Source: Halalkaliarchaeum sp. AArc-CO
GTDB taxonomy: Archaea; Halobacteriota; Halobacteria; Halobacteriales; Haloferacaceae
Assembly (NCBI RefSeq): GCF_024972735.1
Contig: NZ_CP087723.1
Location: forward strand, 434,001-498,000
Direction of reading: 5' to 3'
Length of the DNA stretch: 64,000 bases
The translations under genes and the position numbers were made by a program. Every line of letters starts with the position of its first letter. The first letter of the stretch is position 1. The notes beneath the pieces were generated by a model. That model was not told where the DNA came from. It did not search any database and was given only the letters and a program-made list of their open reading frames with translations. Shown piece after piece: positions 1 to 7,283 of the stretch.

Positions 1-420
1 GCCGGGCTCCCCCGCGCCGAGAAACGCGAGTTTCCACCGGCAGAGCTGCCCGTCGGGACGCTCGCGGCTGTAGTCGTCCGGCCCGTCGACCGGCACTCCA
101 GCCGCGTCGAGCCGCGAGGCGTCCCGGGCGATGTCCGACGACCGGGCGGCCCACGCACACGGGCCCGCGTTCGACTCTATCGCGTCGTTCCAGAGGGGCG
201 CGGTTCCGACCTCGTCTTTCGCGATGAGTTCGATGTAGGTGGTGTCGTCGAACCCGACGATGGACATGTGTGTCGGCATCTCGTCGTGGGAGCCGCCGTA
301 GTCCGGGTCGATGCCGACGCTCTCGAAGGCTGCCTCGAGTCGATCGAGATCCGAGCCGGCGATCGTCACGTGGTCGATCTGCACCTCGTCGCTGGCTGTG
401 TCCGTCCTCTCTGCGTCCAT
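1..420 (-). CDS. VOC-fold (glyoxalase-like) protein, 3' part beyond window
   Basis: The frame is open from an ATG at 420 to the window edge (140 codons, no stop), so the gene is partial. After a polar N-terminus it reads VQIDHVTIAGSDLDRLEAAF, the first beta-alpha unit of a vicinal-oxygen-chelate fold (His in HVTIAG). HMSIVGFDDTTYIELIA and AFLGAGEPG follow, as in Glyoxalase_3-type proteins. A TATA-like CCCAATATC lies upstream on the minus strand at about 440-450. The substrate is unknown because VOC proteins range from dioxygenases to resistance proteins. The family call is good; the function is open. Confidence 0.75.
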   Translation of the reverse strand, partial: MDAERTDTASDEVQIDHVTIAGSDLDRLEAAFESVGIDPDYGGSHDEMPTHMSIVGFDDTTYIELIAKDEVGTAPLWNDAIESNAGPCAWAARSSDIARDASRLDAAGVPVDGPDDYSRERPDGQLCRWKLAFLGAGEPG

Positions 421-486
421 AGCCTGGAGTTCGGGCGGACGATATTGGGTATTCGGGTAGGGGACGTACGGAAACGTCTCCGTTAT

Positions 487-597
487 CAGTTGTTGGCAAT
501 GTGATTTACTTTAGTTAGCTCGGAACGCGTAAACTGGCGTTCCGAACTCGATTACCGCGGATTCGTATATAAACCTGAGTCATATTGCCAACTACTG
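487..597. mobile_element. 111-bp MITE-like element with 14-bp TIRs and TTAT target duplication
   Basis: The ends are inverted copies: CAGTTGTTGGCAAT (487-500) against the reverse complement of 584-597, CAGTAGTTGGCAAT, with one mismatch. The match runs 3 bp further inward with one more mismatch. Both outer flanks carry the tetramer TTAT (483-486 and 598-601), as expected of a target-site duplication. Inside lies a second, perfect 9-bp inverted repeat (520-528 and 537-545) and a TATA-like box. There is no coding capacity, so this looks like a non-autonomous miniature transposon. The parent transposase family is not known to me, and only one copy is in this window. Confidence 0.65.
566..573 (+). 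promoter_or_regulatory. TATA box inside the MITE, reading rightward
   Basis: TATATAAA, followed 26 bases later by an ATG (600-602). The spacing fits a leaderless haloarchaeal promoter. The reading frame it opens (to 785) looks like no known protein and runs antisense to the end of the PIN toxin gene. The promoter may therefore drive an antisense transcript, or be left over from a disrupted gene. Confidence 0.4.
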
Positions 598-638
598 TTA
601 TGGCAAGCAAACACGCCGGCTCTTTCTCGACAGAACGG

Positions 639-1025
639 TTAGTCGAGGTCTCTCGGGTCGAGGCTCTCCACTTCGGGGATTCTCGGATAGAGCGTGTCCG
701 TGGAGACGATAGGCTCACCAAGTGTCTGGGCGGTTCCGAGGTGGATACCGTCAAAGACGTTCAACGAGTCGTACTGCGACCGTAGTTCTGCCGCGGCGTC
801 TACCGCATCTGTACCGAGTGGCATCATCTCAATCCCCCGGTTGGCGATCTCCTGGTGAGCGCACACGACCCGGTCGCGCGGCCATTCGTCTTCCATCACG
901 TACTGGAGTTCGATGCCTGTGGCGACGGATGTCCTCGGGGGGTCCATCGCCTCCAGATCGACTTCGCTTGCGAGCCAGTCGTCCTCCTTCAGTTCAGCGA
1001 GAATGACGTCCAGATCAAGATACAC
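639..1025 (-). CDS. PIN-domain ribonuclease toxin (VapC-like)
   Basis: A 128-residue PIN protein. I start it at the GTG at 1025, which gives YLDLDVILAELKEDDWLASE and overlaps the upstream antitoxin stop by 11 bp; the longer open frame to 1124 only adds antitoxin sequence read out of frame. Acidic residues expected of the PIN metal site are visible: Asp in YLDLD, Glu in GIELQYV, Asp in NVFDGIH and Asp in IVSTD. PIN toxins are Mg-dependent endoribonucleases, often cutting tRNA or rRNA. The overlapping partner makes this a type II toxin-antitoxin pair. Confidence 0.85.
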   Translation of the reverse strand: MYLDLDVILAELKEDDWLASEVDLEAMDPPRTSVATGIELQYVMEDEWPRDRVVCAHQEIANRGIEMMPLGTDAVDAAAELRSQYDSLNVFDGIHLGTAQTLGEPIVSTDTLYPRIPEVESLDPRDLD

Positions 1026-1239
1026 GTTTGCGTTCCAGACGCTCTTTGACAGCTTCGTGGGCGCGCTCTGCAGTCTGTTCGTGGATGCGCTCCAGGCGTT
1101 CCTCTCGAACAACCAGCCGAGCACCGTACCGCAGCGCTTCGGACCGGGAGCCGAAGACGCCGTCCTCGACGAGAGCGTCGAGGCGATTCACCAGCTCCGA
1201 TGGAAGCGACACTGGCACAGATTTTCTCTCGCTACTCAT
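1015..1239 (-). CDS. Ribbon-helix-helix antitoxin/regulator
   Basis: 74 residues beginning MSSERKSVPVSLPSELVNRL. The short beta strand (KSVPVSLP) followed by two helices (ELVNRLDALVEDG, SRSEALRYGARLVV) is the ribbon-helix-helix fold of MetJ/Arc/CopG repressors, and the basic C-terminal helix would hold the toxin. It overlaps the PIN gene and presumably binds its own promoter upstream of 1239, where an AT-rich TATA-like stretch (about 1252-1265) is present on the minus strand. It is well supported as the antitoxin by its fold and position. Confidence 0.85.
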   Translation of the reverse strand: MSSERKSVPVSLPSELVNRLDALVEDGVFGSRSEALRYGARLVVREERLERIHEQTAERAHEAVKERLERKRVS

Positions 1240-1314
1240 ACCTATACATACTTTATACGATTGTATAAACTCATCGTGTCGGTGTGGAATGTCGACTTCT
1301 TTTAACGGGTGTTC

Positions 1315-1577
1315 GGGGATGGAGGGAGTGTACCCCTCGCCAGTGAGTTTCGCTCGCGGCTACGCTGCTCGCTCCACTTACTGGTTCAAATCCCCCCGAC
1401 CGGACAGCGATACAGCCGGCGCTCGAAAGTGAGCGCCGGCAGAATGATGGGGACGGAGGGATTGTGAACCTCAGTCGTTTCGCTCGCGGCTACGCCGCTC
1501 GCTCCACTCCCTGGTTCAAATCCTTCCGACCGGACAGCGATGCAGCCGGCGCTCGAAGTTGAGCGCCGGCAGAATAG
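1315..1577. repeat. Two tandem ~130-bp units carrying tRNA-Trp 3'-end fragments
   Basis: Unit A starts at 1315 and unit B at 1449; the intact tRNA-Trp 3' end then follows at 1578. Each unit opens with a degenerate copy of the tRNA T-arm/acceptor (GGGGAYGGAGGGA...), then shares TTTCGCTCGCGGCTACGC. Next comes an inverted T-arm-like piece (GGTTCAAATCC at 1383-1393 and 1513-1523), then a perfect 10-bp hairpin GCCGGCGCTC/GAGCGCCGGC (1415-1440 and 1545-1570). The stretch 1240-1577 holds no protein gene. Repeated tRNA ends are typical scars of site-specific integration or tandem duplication. Confidence 0.7.
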
Positions 1578-1751
1578 TGGGGACGGAGGGATTTGAACCC
1601 CCGATCGACTGATATCTCCGGTGTGCCTCGGTACTCCAGAGGGTCGTCAACGCGGCCGATGATCAGTCGGCCGCTCGGAATATCAGTCTGGAGTTCGTCA
1701 CCTGGCGTTGCCTCTGGAGTCAGTCGCCCTCCCTGGCTGGGCCACGTCCCC
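1578..1751 (-). tRNA. tRNA-Trp (CCA) with 100-nt intron
   Basis: The mature 74-nt cloverleaf folds cleanly: acceptor GGGGACG/CGTCCCC with discriminator A at 1578, D-stem GCCC/GGGC with loop AGCCAGGGA, anticodon stem ACTGA/TCAGT, and T-arm GGGGG-TTCAAAT-CCCTC. The anticodon CCA is at complement 1715-1717. Exon 1 is about 1714-1751, the intron about 1614-1713 and exon 2 about 1578-1613; the boundary could shift by one base. No CCA is encoded. Intron-bearing tRNA-Trp is a haloarchaeal hallmark. Confidence 0.95.
1614..1713 (-). ncRNA. tRNA-Trp intron acting as box C/D 2'-O-methylation guide
   Basis: Within the intron, box C is GTGACGA (complement 1695-1701), D' is CCGA (1675-1678), C' is TTGACGA (1644-1650) and D is CCGA (1628-1631). 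An 8-bp hairpin GCGGCCGA/TCGGCCGC lies between D' and C'. The sequence before D pairs with the anticodon loop so that the fifth base upstream of D faces C34. The sequence before D' pairs with the 3' anticodon stem so that its fifth base faces U39. These are the two sites known to be guided by the Haloferax volcanii tRNA-Trp intron. Both D boxes are CCGA rather than the usual CUGA. Confidence 0.8.
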
Positions 1752-1862
1752 TCGCATGTGTCATTCGTTCGTTCCCGACTAAAGGGATTTCGATCGACGC
1801 CACGCCGGCGCCCACCTGTCGGCCCTCGCCGACTGACTGTCACTTCCGTTGGGGGAAACGGC

Positions 1863-2087
1863 TCACTCCCGATCGTCGTCGCTCCACGCGCAGTCCTGAC
1901 ACTTGTAACCGACCACGAACTCCGTGATGCTGGGCATGTATCCGACCTGCAGGACGTTCCCCCCGCAGTCGGGACACTCCCTGTCGGCGTCCTCGATCGC
2001 TTCCGCCTCCATCGGTCGCTCGCCCTCGATCAACTCCGCCAGTCGGCCGGCGTTCACCATCCGTCCTTCGACGACCCGATTGCTCAT
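1863..2087 (-). CDS. Haloarchaeal zinc-ribbon protein (DUF5795-like)
   Basis: 74 residues, MSNRVVEGRMVNAGRLAELI at the start. There are two CxxC pairs, CPDCGG and CQDCAW, about 24 residues apart, which should form one zinc ribbon. It resembles the DUF5795 family restricted to Halobacteria. It lies 54 bp downstream of the DUF5794-like membrane protein on the same strand and is probably co-transcribed with it. Its role is unknown; a nucleic-acid or protein-binding adaptor would fit a lone ribbon. The DUF number is from memory. Confidence 0.75.
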   Translation of the reverse strand: MSNRVVEGRMVNAGRLAELIEGERPMEAEAIEDADRECPDCGGNVLQVGYMPSITEFVVGYKCQDCAWSDDDRE

Positions 2088-2141
2088 ACCGTTTCTTGGG
2101 GTCTGTCTCCTAAGCGCTTGCGCACGTCGGGCCGGAACCGG

Positions 2142-3341
2142 TCACATCCAGGGCGCGCGCGAGTCGTCCTCGCCGGGGACGGCCGTGTAATCGTCGTCCT
2201 CCTCGCCGTCGGCCTGCCCGTCACCGTCGGCCTGCCCGTCACCGTCGGCCTCCCTCTCGTCTGCATCGATCTCCGTTTCCTCCCGGTCGGCGGACGCGGT
2301 GTCGCCAGCCTCGCCGTCGCCACCCTCGTCCTCGCCCGTAGCGTGGACGATCCCGCCGTTGGAAACCGGGCCGGGGGCGTGGCCGCCGGGTCGACTGTTC
2401 ACGCCGGGATGTCCCTCGGCGACCGCGCCGCGGGCGGCGATCTCCCGGTCCGCCGGGGTCGCATCGGAGCCGAGCCCCAAAGACGAGGCGGTGACCGACC
2501 GCGCCGTCGCGCCGAGCGATCCGGCGGTTCCGCGATCGGCGGTCGTCCCCGAGACGATACCGGCGTCCGGGTCGTCGCCGTCGTCGTCCGAACGGAGCGT
2601 CGGAGTCGGCGTCGATTCGGGGTCGTACGCCAGCAGGGCGGCGACACACAGCGTCGCCAGCGCGATCGGCGCGTCCGTATCGAGCACGCCCAGGATCGGC
2701 AACGCGAGCACGCCGAGCGCGATCGCCGAGCCGAACCGGAACCGGTCGAGGTCGACCCGCCCGCGGAGGTGCGGGCCGAGCAGGGCGACCGCGAGCGCGA
2801 ACCCGACGCCGACGCCCGCCGCCGCGGCGCCCCGAAGCACGACGCCGACGTCGTTCGTGAGCTGCAGTGCCGCTCCGTTGAGGTCGATGCTCGCGACCAG
2901 CCCCAGCGCGATGATCACGCCCGCGTTCGGGAGGTACTCGTCGAGCTTCGAACTCGCTGTCTTGGCGGCGATGGCCAGGATCACGAGCCCCGCAAAGCGG
3001 GTGAAGATTTCGAGGTTCAGCAGGCTGTCGAAGGTGACCGCAAGCGCTGCCTGCGCGGCCGCGACGGGGATCAACACCGCCCCGATGAGGAGAATGGAGA
3101 CGGCCTGCTCTCTGGGCGTGCCGTCCATCTCCGCCAGGATGACCGCCATCGTGGCGGAGCCACCGAAGATGAGCAGTCCCGTCTCGAGGACGCCAAACGG
3201 CGTCGCGAGCGCGCCGGCGATCACCAGCGCGGGGAAGATCCCGTCGATCAGCGGCAGCGCCATGACGGTGGCGAGCAGCCGGGTTGCCCCGCCCACGCGC
3301 CGTTCGATCCGTAGTGCGATCGGATGTTGTGAGACGCTCAT
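2142..3341 (-). CDS. Multi-pass membrane protein with acidic tail (DUF5794-like)
   Basis: 399 residues. The first ~235 hold about six or seven hydrophobic segments (for example LLATVMALPLIDGIFPALVI and FAGLVILAIAAKTASSKLDE). The rest is a low-complexity, acidic, probably cytoplasmic tail that ends with tandem DGDGQA units encoded by an 18-bp repeat near 2205-2245. It matches a haloarchaea-only family I recall as DUF5794; no transport signature is recognisable. It is the first gene of a likely two-gene unit with the zinc-ribbon protein. The start ATG at 3341 is the only good one before the hydrophobic core. Confidence 0.75.
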   Translation of the reverse strand: MSVSQHPIALRIERRVGGATRLLATVMALPLIDGIFPALVIAGALATPFGVLETGLLIFGGSATMAVILAEMDGTPREQAVSILLIGAVLIPVAAAQAALAVTFDSLLNLEIFTRFAGLVILAIAAKTASSKLDEYLPNAGVIIALGLVASIDLNGAALQLTNDVGVVLRGAAAAGVGVGFALAVALLGPHLRGRVDLDRFRFGSAIALGVLALPILGVLDTDAPIALATLCVAALLAYDPESTPTPTLRSDDDGDDPDAGIVSGTTADRGTAGSLGATARSVTASSLGLGSDATPADREIAARGAVAEGHPGVNSRPGGHAPGPVSNGGIVHATGEDEGGDGEAGDTASADREETEIDADEREADGDGQADGDGQADGEEDDDYTAVPGEDDSRAPWM

Positions 3342-3826
3342 TCAGGCACGATAACGGCCGTCACCGGAGTCGGCCACCCGGCGATGTACGCGCGACGCGA
3401 TCGAACCCGAAGCGACCGCTTCGGTGCGGGGGGTTCCGCTGGGCTCCCGGAGATTACCGAAACGGTTGCCGAACGTGGGTGCGTCTACGCCGGGGTGCTC
3501 CGATTTGCGTGTTCCACGCATCGCTGTAAACCCGAAGTTCGTGCCGGAGTCGACGCTCGGCTGGCCGGCAGTACGCGATGGAATGGAACACTCGGAGTCC
3601 ATACTCGTAATAATTGCCGATTTAGTATTAAACGTTGTGTGTGAATAGGGAACAAACTCCGGAATACTCCGGCTTCATTTATAAAGCCACACTACGTATC
3701 TTTGCGTTGTCGTCGGTTTTCCTGACGTTTTTGAACTTCTTCCGGCCGAAATCCGGCTCGCCGATCCGACCCGTCCGGCCGGAAGGTGGAGGATACTTAT
3801 TTCCCTTGCCGGTCGAACTCCGGACG
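3342..3826. other. 485-bp intergenic region between divergent genes
   Basis: No convincing gene. It contains a relatively AT-rich stretch (about 3600-3720) with a TATA-like TTTATAAA at about 3680-3687 and a second box, TACTTATTT (3794-3802), 25-33 bases before the uspA ATG, which is the likely main promoter. A 9-bp inverted repeat CTTCCGGCC/GGCCGGAAG (3739-3747 and 3777-3785) sits just upstream of the second box and could be an operator. An open frame extending uspA upstream to 3635 is not used, since the protein family starts at the ATG at 3827. Confidence 0.6.
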
Positions 3827-4267
3827 ATGTACGATCGAATCCTGTATCCGACGGACGGAAGCGAAGGTGCGCAAGCGGCGCTCGAACACGCGATCGACCA
3901 CGCGCTCCAGTACGACGCGTCGCTGCACGTCCTGTACGTCGTCGAGGAGACGCTCCCGGCGATGGAGGCGGGCGCGCCCGACGTGCTGGAGGCGCTCGAG
4001 GGACACGGACAGGAGGTCATCGAGGAGGCTCGAGAACGAGCGGTCGACGCCGGCGTCGGCTCGGTTCAGGCGTCAGTCGCCGCCGGCTCGCCGTATCGAC
4101 GGATTCTCAAATACGTCGAGGAGTCGGAGATCGACCTGATCGTGATGGGTACCCACGGACGTCGGGGAATCGACCGGTATCTGCTGGGCAGTGTCGCCGA
4201 GAAGGTCGTCCGGACTGCCGATTGTCCGGTGCTCACGGTTCGGGCCGAAAACGAAAAACAGGAGTAG
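3827..4267 (+). CDS. Universal stress protein UspA family
   Basis: 146 residues, MYDRILYPTDGSEGAQAALE, a single Usp domain of normal length. The C-terminal ATP-binding signature G-2x-G-9x-G(S/T) is present in MGTHGRRGIDRYLLGSVAEK, so this is an ATP-binding type. The start is set by the family N-terminus and by the TATA box about 30 bases upstream, giving an almost leaderless mRNA. Haloarchaea carry many Usp paralogues; a second lies at 17.0 kb. No ligand or stress can be assigned from sequence. Confidence 0.92.
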   Translation: MYDRILYPTDGSEGAQAALEHAIDHALQYDASLHVLYVVEETLPAMEAGAPDVLEALEGHGQEVIEEARERAVDAGVGSVQASVAAGSPYRRILKYVEESEIDLIVMGTHGRRGIDRYLLGSVAEKVVRTADCPVLTVRAENEKQE

Positions 4268-4291
4268 TCGTCCGTACCGGTGCAGTGTCGA

Positions 4292-4627
4292 TCAGCTCTG
4301 TAACTCTACGTTCTCGATGACCTCGACCGAGACCGCGTCGACGCCGATCCGGGCGAACTGGGTTTCGACGTGTTCCTTCGCCGCCTCGATCGCGTCCTCG
4401 CGGGTGTCGAACCCCCGCGGCATCGGCGACTCGAACGCGATCCGGATCTCCTCGCCGTCGACGCGCTGGACGCTCCCCCCGCTTTCGACCTCGTAGAACT
4501 CGTCGCAGATCCACACGTACGGCGCTCCCTCGTCGGGGCTCCCCTTGAACGTCGGCGGCGTCTCGCCGCGCTCGTAGATCGTCCCCGTGAGTTCGGTCCC
4601 TCCCCCACGGCCGCGTACCAGCAACAT
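4292..4627 (-). CDS. Conserved haloarchaeal protein (DUF7113-like)
   Basis: 111 residues beginning MLLVRGRGGGTELTGTIYER. Conserved-looking blocks are PPTFKGSPDEGAPYVWICDE, FYEVESGG and FESPMPRGFDTREDAIEAA. It is a small soluble alpha/beta protein without cysteines or membrane segments. I recognise it as a haloarchaeal family of unknown function, with the DUF number uncertain. It converges on uspA with 24 bp between the stops. The alternative upstream start would add an unrelated arginine-rich segment and is rejected. Confidence 0.7.
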   Translation of the reverse strand: MLLVRGRGGGTELTGTIYERGETPPTFKGSPDEGAPYVWICDEFYEVESGGSVQRVDGEEIRIAFESPMPRGFDTREDAIEAAKEHVETQFARIGVDAVSVEVIENVELQS

Positions 4628-4968
4628 ACTGCCGATACGCGACCGGCGGGTAAAAGTCGTGGGATCGCCGGAACGGCGGCGGGTTCGTCCGAACCCGACA
4701 GGGCTTTGTACGTTCCGGCCCGACCATGACAGTATATGACACGATTGGATCCCTGTGGCGTGTCCGGAGGACGCGAAGCCTCCGGACCGTGCGAGCCGCT
4801 CGGGAGGCGCGGGCCGCCCGACGGCGGCACAGTCCGAACGGTTCAGAGCCTGTCGTCCCGGAACAAAGCACTTATTCGGCGACTGCAACGACTCTCGAAC
4901 GCGAACGGTGCGAAGAGAACCGACGCGACGAGGACCGACGCAACAACGAACGGAACCCAACTCGAAGC
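4628..4968. other. 341-bp region upstream of cdc48 with promoter and hairpins
   Basis: No protein gene is credible here. It holds a hairpin GGGTTCG-TC-CGAACCC (4681-4696), a TATA-like AGTATATGAC near 4731-4740, the structured stretch described at 4758-4866, and a second TATA-like box, CACTTATTC (about 4869-4877), which probably drives cdc48 with a leader of about 70 nt. Confidence 0.55.
4758..4866 (+). ncRNA. Candidate structured RNA upstream of cdc48
   Basis: About 25 bases after a TATA-like box, the sequence folds into a perfect 9-bp stem GTCCGGAGG/CCTCCGGAC (4762-4770 with 4779-4787, 8-nt loop). A second GC-rich stem follows (GCCGC-TCGGG with CCCGA-CG-GCGGC, about 4795-4827), then a weaker GGTT/AGCC loop. 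It does not look like SRP RNA, RNase P RNA or a tRNA. It could be a small RNA or an mRNA leader element; GC-rich DNA also folds by chance, so confidence is low. Confidence 0.3.
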
Positions 4969-7191
4969 ATGAACGAAGTTCAACTCGAAGTGGCGAAGGC
5001 GTACCCGAACGACTCGGGGCGTGGCATCGCCCGTCTCGACCCAGACACGCTTTTGCATCTCAAACTCTCCCCCGGCGACATCATCGAAATCGAAGGGGGT
5101 GAAACGACCGCAGCGAAGGTGTGGCGCGCGGACCGGCAGGACTGGAACACCGACACGGTCCGCGTCGACGGCTTCACACGCCAGAACGCCAATGTCGGCA
5201 TCGGCGAGCGCGTGACGATCCGGAAGGCAGACGCCGAGAAGGCCGACAAACTCGTGCTCGCACCCCCCGAGGAGGCGTCAGTGCAGTTCGGCTCCGACGC
5301 CGCCGGCATGGTGAAACGCCAGATCCTCAAGCGGCCGGTCGTCGAGCGCGACATCGTCCCGGTGATGTCGAGCACGAACCACCCGTTCATGCGCTCGCCC
5401 GGACAGGCGATCCCGCTGATCGCCGTCTCCACAGAGCCCGAGGGCGTCTGTCTCATCACCGAGGACACCGAGGTCGAACTCCGCGAGGAGCCGATCTCCG
5501 GCTTCGAAAAGACCGGCGGTGGGATCACTTACGAGGACATCGGCGGCCTGCAAAACGAGATCCAGCGCGTCCGGGAGATGGTCGAGCTGCCGATGAAACA
5601 CCCCCAGATCTTCAAGAAACTGGGGATCGAGCCGCCCCAGGGGGTGTTGCTCCACGGCCCGCCCGGGACCGGCAAGACGCTGCTTGCGAAAGCGGTCGCC
5701 AACGAGACCTCAGCGTCCTTCTTCTCCATTGCGGGGCCGGAGATCATCTCCAAATACTACGGCGAGAGCGAACAACAGCTCCGCGAGATCTTCGAAGACG
5801 CCAAAGAGGAGTCGCCGTCGATCATTTTCATCGACGAACTCGACTCCATCGCGCCCAAACGCGAGGACGTCACCGGCGAGGTCGAACGCCGTGTCGTCGC
5901 CCAGCTGCTCACGATGATGGACGGCCTCGAGACCCGGGGGCAGGTGATCGTCATCGCGGCGACGAACCGCGTCGACTCCGTCGATCCCGCCCTGCGCCGT
6001 CCGGGTCGGTTCGACCGCGAGATCGAGATCGGCGTCCCCGACGAGGCTGGCCGCAAGGAGATCATGCAGATCCACACGCGCGGGATGCCGCTGTCGGACG
6101 ACGTGAGTCTGGACCGGCTCGCCGACGAGACCCACGGCTTCGTCGGCGCCGACATCGAGAGCCTCACCAAGGAGGCGGCGATGAAGGCGCTGCGGCGCTA
6201 CCTCCCGGAGATCGACCTCGACGAGGAGGACATCCCCCCGAGCCTCATCGACCGGATGATCGTCAAGCGCACCGACTTCGACGGGGCACTCACGGAGGTC
6301 GAGCCCTCCGCGATGCGGGAGGTGCTCGTCGAACTGCCGAAGATCACCTGGGACGACGTCGGCGGGCTCGAGGGCGCGAAACAGCAGGTCAAAGAGAGCG
6401 TCGAGTGGCCCCTCTCGAAGCCCGAGAAGTTCGAGCGGATGGGGATCCAGGCGCCCAAGGGCGTGCTGCTGTACGGGCCGCCCGGGACCGGCAAGACGCT
6501 GATGGCGAAAGCGGTCGCCAACGAGACCAACGCCAACTTCATCTCGGTGCGGGGCCCGCAGCTGCTCTCGAAGTGGGTCGGCGAATCCGAGAAGGCGATC
6601 AGACAGACGTTCCGGAAGGCCCGACAGGTGAGTCCGACGATCATCTTCTTCGACGAGCTGGACTCGCTTGCCCCCGCCCGGGGGCAGGACGCCGGCAACA
6701 ACGTCTCCGAGCGGGTCGTAAACCAGCTGTTGACCGAACTCGACGGCCTCGAGGAGATGGGCGAGGTGATGGTGATCGGCGCGACCAACCGTCCGGACAT
6801 GATCGATCCGGCGCTGATCCGGTCTGGCCGGTTCGACCGGCTGGTGATGGTTGGCTCCCCCGACGAGGAGGGTCGCGAACAGATCCTCAAGATCCACACC
6901 CGCGAATCGCCGCTCTCGCCGGACGTGAGTCTGCGCGAGATCGCCGAGATAACCGACGGCTACGTCGGCTCCGACCTCGAGTCGATCGCCCGCGAGGCCG
7001 CCATCGAGGCGCTTCGGGAGGACGACGACGCCGAGGTGGTCGAGATGCGACACTTCCGGCAGGCGATGGATTCGGTCCGCCCGACGATCACCGACGAGAT
7101 CCTCAGCTATTACGAGGAAATCGAAGACCAGTTCCGGGGCGGCGGCGCGGACGCGATGCGGGAGCGCGGCGGCCGGATCGGCTTCCAGTAA
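4969..7191 (+). CDS. cdc48: Cdc48/p97-type AAA ATPase
   Basis: 740 residues with the full archaeal Cdc48 (VAT) layout: an N-domain (about 1-190, beginning [20 protein letters not shown]), a first AAA module with Walker A GPPGTGKT (Lys236) and Walker [10 protein letters not shown], and a second AAA module with GPPGTGKT (Lys509) and IIFFDELDS. It is a hexameric unfoldase that feeds substrates to the proteasome and remodels complexes. The Met at 4969 fits the conserved N-domain; longer in-frame extension upstream is arginine-rich and unlike the family. The C-terminus is short, after the final helix YYEEIEDQF. Confidence 0.97.
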   Translation: MNEVQLEVAKAYPNDSGRGIARLDPDTLLHLKLSPGDIIEIEGGETTAAKVWRADRQDWNTDTVRVDGFTRQNANVGIGERVTIRKADAEKADKLVLAPPEEASVQFGSDAAGMVKRQILKRPVVERDIVPVMSSTNHPFMRSPGQAIPLIAVSTEPEGVCLITEDTEVELREEPISGFEKTGGGITYEDIGGLQNEIQRVREMVELPMKHPQIFKKLGIEPPQGVLLHGPPGTGKTLLAKAVANETSASFFSIAGPEIISKYYGESEQQLREIFEDAKEESPSIIFIDELDSIAPKREDVTGEVERRVVAQLLTMMDGLETRGQVIVIAATNRVDSVDPALRRPGRFDREIEIGVPDEAGRKEIMQIHTRGMPLSDDVSLDRLADETHGFVGADIESLTKEAAMKALRRYLPEIDLDEEDIPPSLIDRMIVKRTDFDGALTEVEPSAMREVLVELPKITWDDVGGLEGAKQQVKESVEWPLSKPEKFERMGIQAPKGVLLYGPPGTGKTLMAKAVANETNANFISVRGPQLLSKWVGESEKAIRQTFRKARQVSPTIIFFDELDSLAPARGQDAGNNVSERVVNQLLTELDGLEEMGEVMVIGATNRPDMIDPALIRSGRFDRLVMVGSPDEEGREQILKIHTRESPLSPDVSLREIAEITDGYVGSDLESIAREAAIEALREDDDAEVVEMRHFRQAMDSVRPTITDEILSYYEEIEDQFRGGGADAMRERGGRIGFQ

Positions 7192-7283
7192 CGCGACCGA
7201 TCGCCGGATCTTCCGGTGGAATCGGTTCGGTAGATCCACTTCGGTGGGGGAAAGTTGAAGTCCGACAGTCACAACCACCGAAC

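Noticed and set aside
1026-1124. Longer start for the PIN toxin at 1124
   Set aside because: The extra 33 residues are antitoxin DNA read in another frame; the GTG at 1025 begins exactly at the PIN fold.
1380-1415. A further tRNA gene on the plus strand ending GGTTCAAATCC
   Set aside because: The T-stem does not pair and there is no acceptor, D-arm or anticodon arm; it is an inverted fragment of the tRNA-Trp T-arm.
1315-1577. CRISPR array or plain tandem minisatellite
   Set aside because: There are only two units of ~130 bp, with no short regular repeats and unique spacers; the tRNA tail explains the structure better.
1593-3314. 573-codon plus-strand frame over the tRNA and membrane-protein genes
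   Set aside because: It runs through tRNA-Trp and opposite two well-supported genes; the composition is arginine-rich noise.
3635-3826. 64-codon N-terminal extension of uspA
   Set aside because: Usp proteins start at MYDRILYPTDG. The extension contains the promoter elements and is unlike any family member.
4758-4866. SRP RNA, RNase P RNA or tRNA
   Set aside because: None of the conserved cores of those RNAs is visible, and the stretch is too short for the first two.
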